DNA from: a virus
Virus record (IMG/VR): IMGVR_UViG_3300023180_000107
Location: 1-46,863 of that record
Reading direction: 5' to 3' (one strand)
DNA length: 46,863 bases
Shown here piece by piece: positions 13,543-21,976 of this stretch. The translations under genes were made by a program, and so were the position numbers. The notes beneath the pieces were generated by a model. The model was not told where the DNA came from. It did no database searches and saw only the letters and a program-made list of their open reading frames with translations. How positions within the stretch are numbered: position 1 is the stretch's first letter; each line of letters begins with the position of its first letter.

Positions 13543-15063
13543 TTATTGCTCCTGTTGTGGCTCTTGTTGCTGATCCTGTTCAGGTTCAGGCTCTTGGTCC
13601 TTCTGTTTATCGATATTCTTTATATCTTCATCACTAAACATTAAGACATTTTTCATAACCCATTCTTTAGAGAAGTAACCATCTTCACCAGTATAATTTG
13701 AAATCTGGTCAAGGGTTTGTAGTCTTTCTCTTAGAATCTCTGCATCTTTTAATTCTGTAAAGTGGTTATCCCTTGCAAAGTCAAAGGCTAACTGATATGA
13801 CCATTCTTCCCAATCTTCCTCTGTAATAATACTTTTAAGGATAAGTTGTTTTTTAAGAATCTCTCTAAACAGTGTAGAGAATCTCTGACGAAGACGGTCA
13901 ATAAACTTTTGGAACTTCAGTTCGTCACGTGAGATTTCTGTAGATCTACCAAGACTAAACTGTGCTTCTTGTTCTAATCTATTAATAGGAACGTTCAGCG
14001 AACGATATAATCTCTTTTGGAAATAGATAATATCATCGATCTGCCCTAGGTTTTCACCACCTGGTAGTGTACTAATCTCTGTGCCACGACCACCTTCACG
14101 ACGCGGTAACCAGAAATCTTCAAGCATTGACATATGCTTACGATCATCTCTGATATCACCAGTACGTGCATCATATACTAGTTTATTCCGGTATCGTGAC
14201 ATGATACCTTTCATATACTCTTCAGCCTTACCTTTTGGTAGGTTACCAACATCGATATAGAAAATACGACGTTCTGGTGCACGTGCAAGTCTGTAAATGA
14301 CCAGAGAATCTTCCATCATACGAAGCTGGTTAATAGGCTTTAGGGCTTTATGTAGATATGAAACTACGTGTCTCTTTGTAGCATCTAGAAGACCGGATGT
14401 ACAATATACAACTGAATCTTTTGTAAGTTTTACACCCGAATTCATTTGCCCAGGTTTTTCTTGATAGATGTAGTATTCGTTTTGTTTTTCAATAATCTTT
14501 GCGCCAGTAATAGGATCTTTCTTTGTCTTGACCTCTTTTACTTTACGGATCTTAGCAGAATCAACAGGACGAATATCCTGGATACCTAGTTTTGGATTAT
14601 CTTCATTCACTACCAAGTGATAGTTTAATCTTCCATCAACATACCATGTTCTAGCAATATCATGTCCCAAGTCTCTAAACTTGAGCATATAAAGTATATC
14701 GTTAAATTCTTCTGTAATTTTCTTTTTGATACTATCAGATATTTTAACATTATCCATATTAACTGTAACAGGATCATCATCCTGTGCAACAATCATTTCG
14801 TTAACAATATCTTCAATAGCAGCATCCACTTCAGGATGCATAGCAACACCACGATACTTTTGAATTAGCGTAGCATTGTCTTTTGATTTATCGCCATCGA
14901 TATCGAGGTACTGACCATAATGTGATCCAGACGCCGTCACATAACCGGCACCTTCAGTATCGACTGACGGTACAATAGATTTTAATTTTTTATCTTCATC
15001 TTCTTGCTTTTTGGCTCTTTTAATTTCAAAGCCAAATAGCTTAATACCTGTTGGGTCAGCCAT
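13543..15063 (-). CDS. 20: Portal protein gp20
   Basis: A 506-residue portal vertex protein, the dodecamer through which DNA is packaged. It shows the T4-type portal segments HPEVDAAIEDIVNEMIVAQDDDPV (about 95-118), PINQLRMMEDSLVIYRLARAPERRIFYIDVGNLPKGKAE (240s-280s), and LYRSLNVPINRLEQEAQFSLGRSTEISRDELKFQKFI (355-390). The C-terminus is a low-complexity Glu/Gln/Pro tail. Length is close to T4 gp20 (524). It is preceded by a hairpin (15083-15108) after gp19 and followed immediately by the gp67-like gene. Confidence 0.97.
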   Translation of the reverse strand: MADPTGIKLFGFEIKRAKKQEDEDKKLKSIVPSVDTEGAGYVTASGSHYGQYLDIDGDKSKDNATLIQKYRGVAMHPEVDAAIEDIVNEMIVAQDDDPVTVNMDNVKISDSIKKKITEEFNDILYMLKFRDLGHDIARTWYVDGRLNYHLVVNEDNPKLGIQDIRPVDSAKIRKVKEVKTKKDPITGAKIIEKQNEYYIYQEKPGQMNSGVKLTKDSVVYCTSGLLDATKRHVVSYLHKALKPINQLRMMEDSLVIYRLARAPERRIFYIDVGNLPKGKAEEYMKGIMSRYRNKLVYDARTGDIRDDRKHMSMLEDFWLPRREGGRGTEISTLPGGENLGQIDDIIYFQKRLYRSLNVPINRLEQEAQFSLGRSTEISRDELKFQKFIDRLRQRFSTLFREILKKQLILKSIITEEDWEEWSYQLAFDFARDNHFTELKDAEILRERLQTLDQISNYTGEDGYFSKEWVMKNVLMFSDEDIKNIDKQKDQEPEPEQDQQQEPQQEQ

Positions 15064-15082
15064 ATTCGTTTCCTTATATAGA

Positions 15083-15108
15083 GGATGGGCGAAAAATCCC
15101 GCCCATCC
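15083..15108 (-). terminator. Hairpin between gp19 and gp20, possible attenuator or mRNA processing site
   Basis: A perfect 9-bp stem GGATGGGCG/CGCCCATCC with an 8-base loop, in the 63-base gap downstream of gp19. No T run follows on the minus strand, so it is not a classic terminator; it may stabilise the abundant tube mRNA 3' end, act as a partial terminator, or define a cleavage site. Confidence 0.55.
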
Positions 15109-15126
15109 CTTTATATATTATACCAA

Positions 15127-15654
15127 TTAAGACGTGGTTCCAGACTCCCAGTACTGAACTTGGAATTCAACCTGGAATCTTTCGATGTTGTCATTATCAC
15201 CGTAGTTCAGATCGATTGGTGAAACGTTCGTTGGGAAACAACCACGGAAGTTGTATGTCTTTAGAACAGATTCATCTTTATCGAGTTGTTCTACGATAAG
15301 ATCAGCCTGGTAATCAACTGGTGCAGTCAAACCAGCATTGGCTTGGTGCGAGTTAATACCATTCATCCAACGTTCCATAGCATTACGTACGTTGAAGTCT
15401 GTATCGTTGATAATGGTTGGTGTCCACGTATCGAAGGTTCTATCGCCAGCAATCTTGAGCTGTCTACCACGGAATGGAATAACGATCGTACCCATAATCG
15501 AACCAGGAAGCTGAGCAGCTTCACAAAGGAACGATGTAAGTTCTACGTCGCCATTTGCATATCCAGGGAAGTTAATAGTCGCCTTGAATAGATTAGGACG
15601 TGCGCCACCACCTCTTAATTTGGATTTGAAATCATCTACGCCTAAAATAGCCAT
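15127..15654 (-). CDS. 19: Tail tube protein gp19
   Basis: A 175-residue tail tube subunit. The pattern RPNLFKATINFPGY at 20-33, LTSFLCEAAQLPGSIMGTIVIPFRGRQLKIAGDRTFDTWTPTIINDTDF at about 39-88 and the C-terminal FQVEFQVQYW are typical of T4 gp19-like tubes (T4 163 residues). It lies directly after the sheath gene gp18 with an 18-base gap, as in T4. Its 3' end is followed by a GGTATAATA box and a stable hairpin. Confidence 0.95.
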   Translation of the reverse strand: MAILGVDDFKSKLRGGGARPNLFKATINFPGYANGDVELTSFLCEAAQLPGSIMGTIVIPFRGRQLKIAGDRTFDTWTPTIINDTDFNVRNAMERWMNGINSHQANAGLTAPVDYQADLIVEQLDKDESVLKTYNFRGCFPTNVSPIDLNYGDNDNIERFQVEFQVQYWESGTTS

Positions 15655-15672
15655 TTGTTAATCTCCTCCAAA

Positions 15673-17508
15673 TTAAACTGTGCCAACAACTTCTTCAAAG
15701 TCGACACCTGTTCTAACTGCTACGAAGTTTAGTGTTACGTAGTTGATTGAACGTGCCGGTTTGATGAAGATGTTTGCAATGAATTCATTTCTATCAATTA
15801 CTGCTGCTGTGTTATTTGTATCGTCACAAACGACACGGAAGTCAGTAATACCACGTCTACCTTGAATCTCTCTTAAGAAAGGCTCAATGATATTCTTAAA
15901 CTCGGCACGTGTGAATTCATCGTTGAATTCAAACATCACGTTACGAGCTGCAATTGCGATTGCTCGTTCAATACCAAGGAACAGACGACGAACGTTGATT
16001 CTGTCGAATGCGCTTGGACGTGCGAGCTTCGTTTTATCGCCGAAGAGAAGTACGCCTTGACCAGGAATGTTAGCGATTGGGTTAACACCTGCTCTGTAAA
16101 GCTGATCTCTTTCTGATTTGTTTGGCGAATAAGCCAATGAAGTAATACCAAGGTATTGACCACGTCTTGGACCTGCTGGTGAGAACCAAGGAGCTGCTAC
16201 GAAATCTGTATTCGCCATCAGACCTGCAGTTGAAGATGCGGCTGGAATCTTGATGTACTGATCATTGTACTTATCATACACTTTTAGATAGTTATTATCA
16301 ACAATCAAATATGAAGAAGCAGTGAACGTATTAGCTGTTGTGATAGTATCAGCAACTGGTGTTGCATTATTGATAATATCTGAACGTGCTGGTGATGTAA
16401 CTGCTACACAATCTTTTCTTGTTGTGCCTGCAATTGATACCAGATCGTTAACAACAGTTGTTTGATTTGTTCTGCTGTTCATACCTGGAGCAATAAGCAT
16501 ATCAACAGTGATTTGCTCTGTGTCTTCGAACTGATCGAAGCCCTTCCCGTAATCACCGGTGTCAAGTGCTGTATTGTCTCTACCATTAACAAGTGAAACG
16601 CTCTGAACAACGTCTCCCCCTCGGTAGACATAATCGTCACCTGAATCTATATTTGTGCCTGCAAGGGTTGAGAATAAACGTCCATTTGAAATGAATGCTG
16701 GACCAAATCCTGCTTGCCAAATATATCGGGAAGCGTTGTTGATCACATCAGGCATATAGTTCGTTGAACCATCTGCGTTTGTTGCGCCTTTAGCAAGTGA
16801 AAGGAACGGGAACGTTTCAAGAACTGAACCTCTTGTCCCTGTGAAAAGTCCATCTTCATCAATAACTGCTACGTGAACCTCATCGTTCGTTGCACCACGA
16901 TCGGATGCATAAGTTGATGTCTTAGGAGCAGCATCAAAGTTTGTACGATAAGCCCAAGCTTCAAAAGCAGAGTCATTATCTGCTGAATCAGCACCAAGGA
17001 ATTCTACCTTTAACGAGTTACCTAATTCACCAGGCCATTTAGCCAAAAAGGTGTGATTAACGGTAACTGTTGCTGAATCTTCAACAAATGAACCACTTGC
17101 AAGTGTTGCTTTTTGATCGTCCCAGTTGTCATCGTTCTTTACCAATGGACGACTTGCAGATGGGATTGGGTAACTTGCGGAATCTGATGCACCTACTGCT
17201 GCTGAAGCATCGTATGAGTTAACAGGTAGATCACCTGCGTCATTGATTGCTCTGACAACATAAAGGGCATTAGAATATCTTAAAAAGTACGCTGCGGAGT
17301 GCCATTCCACAGTGTTATCACTGTCTGGTGTACTAAACTGTTCAACAAGACCTGCTTCATTTGAGACCAAAATAGGGGTTTCAACTGGCCCCCATTTAAA
17401 TTCCCCAACGAATGCACCTGTGCTAGTTGTAACGTTCGGCACTACACCAGTAAGGTCAATTTCTTTGACCGTAATCGCCGGAGAGGCGGAGGGTGTGAAT
17501 AATGCCAT
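15673..17508 (-). CDS. 18: Tail sheath protein gp18
   Basis: A 611-residue contractile sheath protein (T4 659). The N-terminus PSASPAITVKEIDLTGVVPNVTTSTGAFVGEFKWGPVETPILV is characteristic, and the C-terminal domain has GRRGITDFRVVCDDTNNTAAVIDRNEFIANIFIKPARSINYVTLNFVAVRTG, the standard sheath C-terminal fold. A late promoter (17570-17577) lies 61 bases upstream, separating it from gp17 even though the genes are adjacent; this fits the high demand for sheath. Confidence 0.97.
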   Translation of the reverse strand: MALFTPSASPAITVKEIDLTGVVPNVTTSTGAFVGEFKWGPVETPILVSNEAGLVEQFSTPDSDNTVEWHSAAYFLRYSNALYVVRAINDAGDLPVNSYDASAAVGASDSASYPIPSASRPLVKNDDNWDDQKATLASGSFVEDSATVTVNHTFLAKWPGELGNSLKVEFLGADSADNDSAFEAWAYRTNFDAAPKTSTYASDRGATNDEVHVAVIDEDGLFTGTRGSVLETFPFLSLAKGATNADGSTNYMPDVINNASRYIWQAGFGPAFISNGRLFSTLAGTNIDSGDDYVYRGGDVVQSVSLVNGRDNTALDTGDYGKGFDQFEDTEQITVDMLIAPGMNSRTNQTTVVNDLVSIAGTTRKDCVAVTSPARSDIINNATPVADTITTANTFTASSYLIVDNNYLKVYDKYNDQYIKIPAASSTAGLMANTDFVAAPWFSPAGPRRGQYLGITSLAYSPNKSERDQLYRAGVNPIANIPGQGVLLFGDKTKLARPSAFDRINVRRLFLGIERAIAIAARNVMFEFNDEFTRAEFKNIIEPFLREIQGRRGITDFRVVCDDTNNTAAVIDRNEFIANIFIKPARSINYVTLNFVAVRTGVDFEEVVGTV

Positions 17509-17569
17509 GACTCTTTCCTCTGAGTTAAATTATAAGCTTATAAGTCATAATACGGAGTTTCAATACTTC

Positions 17570-17577
17570 TATTTATA
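17570..17577 (-). promoter_or_regulatory. T4-type late promoter for gp18-gp19
   Basis: TATAAATA on the minus strand (17577-17570) in the 81-base gap between gp17 and gp18. Confidence 0.75.
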
Positions 17578-17589
17578 AGAAATTATATT

Positions 17590-19182
17590 TTAGAGATCCG
17601 CATCATACTCGATAGCCCATTCACCTCGTTCTGATTGTTCTATACGTTCTATTTGCTCTTCACCAGTATCAATAAAGCCGAATGGTACAACATCGTCTTC
17701 AATTTCTTTCATCTTCTGTTCAAACAACATTTGTTTAATATTAATATCAGTTAGATTTGCAAAGTAACTTGTAGAAACAAAATATCCAAACATAACAAGA
17801 TTCATCATCAAATCATCATGGTTACCATCAGATGCTTCGTATGATTGTCCTTTTGCTACAAATGTACTAATTTCTAATATAGTATTTTCATCTACAATCT
17901 GCAATTTATTATTTTCTAATATATCCTTAATAGATGAACAACCAAGTCTTTTGACTTTTCTATTCATTTCAATACCAAGTGCATTGGCTTTCACAGTGGA
18001 TTCAACGTGCATATTTTCATATTCTAAGTCATGATATAAACCATTACAAACTACACCACCTTGGTCATTTGATTCTACTACGACGTATGCATCATTATAG
18101 ACTTTCGCATACTTATAAATAATGTTTGGGAAGAGAATAGGAGAGATAAGGTTATTGCGATATACAGCAACCTGTTCAAAAGGCCTCGTGCTAATATCGA
18201 TCACATTAAAAGTACTGTAGTCCTGGCCTCTTCCCTTTGACACATCTACTGTTACAATGTAATCATGATCTTTAATCGGTTCTTTGTAAACATATAAATC
18301 ACCGTCAACATGAATAGGCGGTTTTGCTCTCATACCCATGAGAGTTTCAGCATTAATAAGTGTATCACCTGTTCCAAAGAACGTATTTCCAAATTCCTGA
18401 TCGAACTGTAGCTGACTAGTATTAGCAATAGTTTCCTTCTTCCAGGCTTCATCTCGACCTGGTACGTCCCACCAATCTACCCTAAATGGTTTAAATTCAT
18501 TTATACCTTGTGTTGCACCTTCCCAGATTTTATAGAACTGGTTACCAATACCATTTGCTGTAGAAGTAATAATCACCTTTGTTTCTTTACCAGCTGATAC
18601 AACAGGATAGGTTGACGTATAGAACTCTGCAGCACGTTCAACGAAAGCAAATTCGTCTAGATAAAGGAGGTTAACAGACATACCCCGAATAGAAGATCCA
18701 GAAGTAGCAGCAGCAATAATCCTAGAATTATTACTGAACTCAATAGAACCTTTATTAAGGGCTTTACAACCAGGCTGAAGAAAGAAAGGAAGATTTTCGA
18801 GAGCAAGTGTAACCCTTGCAAGCATCTCTCTTGCAGTCGCACCTTTATTTGCCAAAATTGCAATAGTCTTTTCAGAATGGAAGATTGCGTACCAGAGGAG
18901 GTAGACGACTGACGAAATTGATTTTCCTGACTGACGACAGGCAAGTACAATACTAAACCTATACTCATTAAAATGTCCAAACATGTTTTCCTGATAAGGA
19001 TATAATTCAAATGGTACTAAACCCTTATCAAGTGAAATAATCTTACAATAAGTACGAGCAAAGTAAGCAGGACTTTGCATACATTTTTGATATTCTATTA
19101 TTTGTTCTTTTGTCCATTCCTGGACAACGCCATCTCGCTTTACATTAATATTACCGAGATAACTCTCTTTTTCATTTATCAT
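17590..19182 (-). CDS. 17: Terminase large subunit gp17
   Basis: A 530-residue DNA packaging motor with nuclease. In order: adenine-binding YPYQ near 61-64, Walker A CRQSGKS at 82-88, Walker B LLYLDEF at 172-178, coupling motif TSTANG at 206-211, then the RNase-H-like nuclease domain with TVDVSKGRGQDYS (D313), VVVESNDQGG (E370) and GNHDDLMM (D456/D457). It is shorter than T4 gp17 (610), mainly outside the motor and nuclease motifs. Its ATG at 19182 lies within the last codons of gp16 (11-base overlap), so the two subunits are translationally coupled. Confidence 0.97.
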   Translation of the reverse strand: MINEKESYLGNINVKRDGVVQEWTKEQIIEYQKCMQSPAYFARTYCKIISLDKGLVPFELYPYQENMFGHFNEYRFSIVLACRQSGKSISSVVYLLWYAIFHSEKTIAILANKGATAREMLARVTLALENLPFFLQPGCKALNKGSIEFSNNSRIIAAATSGSSIRGMSVNLLYLDEFAFVERAAEFYTSTYPVVSAGKETKVIITSTANGIGNQFYKIWEGATQGINEFKPFRVDWWDVPGRDEAWKKETIANTSQLQFDQEFGNTFFGTGDTLINAETLMGMRAKPPIHVDGDLYVYKEPIKDHDYIVTVDVSKGRGQDYSTFNVIDISTRPFEQVAVYRNNLISPILFPNIIYKYAKVYNDAYVVVESNDQGGVVCNGLYHDLEYENMHVESTVKANALGIEMNRKVKRLGCSSIKDILENNKLQIVDENTILEISTFVAKGQSYEASDGNHDDLMMNLVMFGYFVSTSYFANLTDINIKQMLFEQKMKEIEDDVVPFGFIDTGEEQIERIEQSERGEWAIEYDADL

Positions 19183-19528
19183 CTAACCTCGGCGTCATAT
19201 CAATTACATTATCAGCGGTTTGTGCCTGAAGGAATCTTTGTAAATCTGTTGTTGATCCAATAAACAAATTATTATTTGTTGTACCAACTTGTGCCTGTTT
19301 TGGTTGTTCGTTAATATCTCTATTCTTTTTATTTAAATCCATTAATTTATCATTAATATCTGCCATATTCTTCATCATACCAGATAATACTTCGAACGCT
19401 CTCGGGTGCTCGCTCTCGCGTGCGACCTCGATCATAAGTTCCAGACTTTCTTTACCTTTTTCTAGAATTTCGTAATAGGTGTCTCTGGAATATTCATAAT
19501 CACTTTTAATATTTTCATTGTTTTCCAT
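19172..19528 (-). CDS. 16: Terminase small subunit gp16
   Basis: A 118-residue helical protein in the gp16 position. The central coiled coil (ESLELMIEVARESEHPRAFEVLSGMMKNMADINDKLMDLNK) matches T4 gp16 ([32 protein letters not shown]), and the tail NNNLFIGSTTDLQRFL matches T4 NATVFMGSPTELMDEI. It is shorter than T4 (164), missing most of the N-terminal region. It starts on a TAATG overlap with gp15 and overlaps gp17 by 11 bases. Confidence 0.9.
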   Translation of the reverse strand: MENNENIKSDYEYSRDTYYEILEKGKESLELMIEVARESEHPRAFEVLSGMMKNMADINDKLMDLNKKNRDINEQPKQAQVGTTNNNLFIGSTTDLQRFLQAQTADNVIDMTPRLDDK

Positions 19529-20316
19529 TATGCACTATCCACATATGTAAAGGTTTCAGTAAATCCATAATCACTATCTGGTGACACGTCTAATGGATTA
19601 GGTAGCACGGTAAGCTTAGGTTGTGGGTAAACAGAGTTACCAAACCCATCTGAGTCTGTTAATACACCAACATAAAGATTCCCATCCACCTGACGAATAA
19701 TCTTTGAATTTGCAATACCATGATAGAAGTTTGCATGCATCAAGAAGTCCAACTGGTAGATAATAGTTCTTCTACCAAAGTTACCCTCATAATCATCAAG
19801 GTAACTCATACCTTGTAGGATAATCGGTACGTCTTCTTTCACGTCGTTGTAATTAGAAAACGGTTGGATTGTTAATGTATACTGTGGACTAAAATATGGT
19901 ATAATTTGTTCTACAATTTGTAGTGCATCATCTTGTGTCTTAGAATAAACATTAAGCTGCATACTAATACTATAAGGAACCGGAGCATTAATCTTCGCTC
20001 TGTTCTCTGTAGCACTACCAGATTTAGAAAAGTTATTCATTTTCTGTAATTGTCTTTGAGCATCGTACTGGTAACCAATAATCTCAAAAGACATACGAGG
20101 TAACTTCATAGCTACCTTTGTATCATCATATAGATCTGGATTCTCACGAATACGTTCTAAGAAGTCACGCTTTGGTGCATACGACAAAGGAACCTTTTGT
20201 GTACTAATAACACCACCAGAAGAGTTCTTACGTAGCACGTAGATGTTGTTAAAGAGTGAGCCAAACATAGCCACACTTTTTCTAATTCGTTCGTGGTAGA
20301 AATAATCACCTAACAT
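19528..20316 (-). CDS. 15: Tail terminator / sheath stabiliser gp15
   Basis: A 262-residue protein like T4 gp15 (272), which caps the tail and connects it to the head. Typical features are the N-terminal GDYFYHERIRKSVAMFGSLFNNIYVLR, the middle RMSFEIIGYQYDAQRQLQKMN, and QIIPYFSPQYTLTIQPF, followed by a YQLDFLMHANFYHG strand. It is coupled by TAATG overlaps to gp14 upstream and gp16 downstream. Confidence 0.93.
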   Translation of the reverse strand: MLGDYFYHERIRKSVAMFGSLFNNIYVLRKNSSGGVISTQKVPLSYAPKRDFLERIRENPDLYDDTKVAMKLPRMSFEIIGYQYDAQRQLQKMNNFSKSGSATENRAKINAPVPYSISMQLNVYSKTQDDALQIVEQIIPYFSPQYTLTIQPFSNYNDVKEDVPIILQGMSYLDDYEGNFGRRTIIYQLDFLMHANFYHGIANSKIIRQVDGNLYVGVLTDSDGFGNSVYPQPKLTVLPNPLDVSPDSDYGFTETFTYVDSA

Positions 20317-21203
20317 TACTGAGGATCTCCAAACGGATTGCTTTCAGAGAAGTCTAGGAAGCCAAGATCCGTGGTTGTTGTATCAAATGCATCATTCTGT
20401 TCATTTTCACTGAGCTGGTTATTCTCTGTTACTGATAACACAAATGATGTACCACCACCATCTGCTGCGATTCTTTGTACAAATACATCAGTAGTTGGAA
20501 GATGGAATAGACCATCATCCCCACCAAAATTAATAAGACCTAGAATCTTATCTGAATCAGAATATCTACTAACTTCTCCCGTAAGTACTGTACCATCAGA
20601 CAATGTCTGAATCATAGTATCACCTTCTACAAAGTCACCACCAGAATCAAGTTGTAGTAAGAATTCGTATGCATAGTTTTCTTCAATAGCCTGGATATCA
20701 TCGACACCCGTATCAAAATCTTCACCACTGAATTCAAATAGCTGTGAGCGCATCTTGTAAATAGGTAAATTATTTAACTGATAAAATGGCTGTTCATGTT
20801 CTACATGTTGAATCTGGAACATAGACTTTGACAAAGGAAGATATATTAAATCCCCTTCCCGTGGTCTAATAATATTTGCATCACTCTGCGCTCTTGCAAC
20901 TGCGCTTGTCCATCTACGACGTGCTACGATGAATGTTGCCTCATCACGAATTTCTACACCAAACTTAGTAAACAGATCTCCCTCACCATCGAATCCTTCA
21001 ATGTTCTCAATATACATTTCAACCTTATAAGCATTTCCGAAACGAGATGCTTCTAAGTCACCAAGAATCGTATCCTCGTTTACTGTTTCACGAGGGAGAT
21101 AATATACATCTTGACCATATATTTTTATGGATTCTAGAACCAAATCTTCGTAGAGGTTCTGTGTACCTCTAAGATTCTGGTTGAAGTAAGGATTAACTGC
21201 CAT
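20316..21203 (-). CDS. 14: Neck protein gp14
   Basis: A 295-residue head-tail connector protein in the gp14 position. The N-terminus VNPYFNQNLRGTQNLYEDLVLESIKIYGQDVYYLPRETVNEDTILGD and the middle RPREGDLIYLPLSKSMFQIQHVEHEQPFYQLN are typical of gp14 in T4-like phages (T4 256). It follows gp13 by 4 bases and is coupled to gp15 by TAATG. Together with gp13 it forms the neck to which the finished tail joins. Confidence 0.93.
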   Translation of the reverse strand: MAVNPYFNQNLRGTQNLYEDLVLESIKIYGQDVYYLPRETVNEDTILGDLEASRFGNAYKVEMYIENIEGFDGEGDLFTKFGVEIRDEATFIVARRRWTSAVARAQSDANIIRPREGDLIYLPLSKSMFQIQHVEHEQPFYQLNNLPIYKMRSQLFEFSGEDFDTGVDDIQAIEENYAYEFLLQLDSGGDFVEGDTMIQTLSDGTVLTGEVSRYSDSDKILGLINFGGDDGLFHLPTTDVFVQRIAADGGGTSFVLSVTENNQLSENEQNDAFDTTTTDLGFLDFSESNPFGDPQ

Positions 21204-21207
21204 GATA

Positions 21208-21963
21208 TTATCCTACGAAAAAGTCTGCAGGGAATTCGTGCTCAAGCCTAATTTTCTCTCTTAACCTTTCGATTTCTTGTGTAGCTTCTTCATAAATTCT
21301 AGGACCGTTTAATGTAACGCCACCTGGTAATTGTACACCTTCAAATTTACTAAGGTTCGTACCCCATTGTTGTTTGATAAGTGCTGTAGTATATTCTTTT
21401 AAGAACATATCATTGTAGACCTCGGTGTATGTTCCAGGATCAATAAATTTATATGCTTCATACACAATATATTCGTTTGCAACAACATCACCATCTTTAA
21501 AGTCACCATGGATATACAGTCTGTCTTTTTTCCGTGCAAATGTTGTTTGTGGATGACCGTTTAGTTTCATATCAAGTAGTGAGAGATATTGTTGTAGTTG
21601 TTCGTAGTATGCAAGATCACCTGCAAAGTTCTGCATATCGGCAATATCATTCAGCATCATTTGATACTTAATATCAAAGAAGTTAAATGAAGTATTAAAT
21701 GAGCTAGAGAGTCTGAATAATTTTGTGATATAAAGAACGTTGCTGTCAACAGCAATAAATCCATTGGTAAGATCTTGTGAAGTTACCTGATAAGAAACAT
21801 AATCCCTAAAAGTTGCTTCAGAGTGATACTCACGCCAGAATTGAATCGCTTCATCTACACGATCTTCAATTTGTTCGTCATCAACATTAATTTCAATTAC
21901 AGGATCACCCAACCGCCTTAAGCAGTAATCAATTAAACCTTGTCTTGAACTTGGATTTGCCAT
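21208..21963 (-). CDS. 13: Neck protein gp13
   Basis: A 251-residue neck protein: QGLIDYCLRRLGDPVIEINVDDEQIEDRVDEAIQFWREYH at 8-47 is the signature N-terminus of gp13 in cyanophage-like T4 relatives. The rest is mixed helix and strand, with YNDMFLKEYTTALIKQQWGTNLSKFEGVQLPGGVTLNG at about 183-220. It is shorter than T4 gp13 (309). It is the first gene of the neck-terminase-tail-capsid block, starting 13 bases after the large fibre gene. Confidence 0.93.
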   Translation of the reverse strand: MANPSSRQGLIDYCLRRLGDPVIEINVDDEQIEDRVDEAIQFWREYHSEATFRDYVSYQVTSQDLTNGFIAVDSNVLYITKLFRLSSSFNTSFNFFDIKYQMMLNDIADMQNFAGDLAYYEQLQQYLSLLDMKLNGHPQTTFARKKDRLYIHGDFKDGDVVANEYIVYEAYKFIDPGTYTEVYNDMFLKEYTTALIKQQWGTNLSKFEGVQLPGGVTLNGPRIYEEATQEIERLREKIRLEHEFPADFFVG

Positions 21964-21976
21964 ATCTGTATTTACC

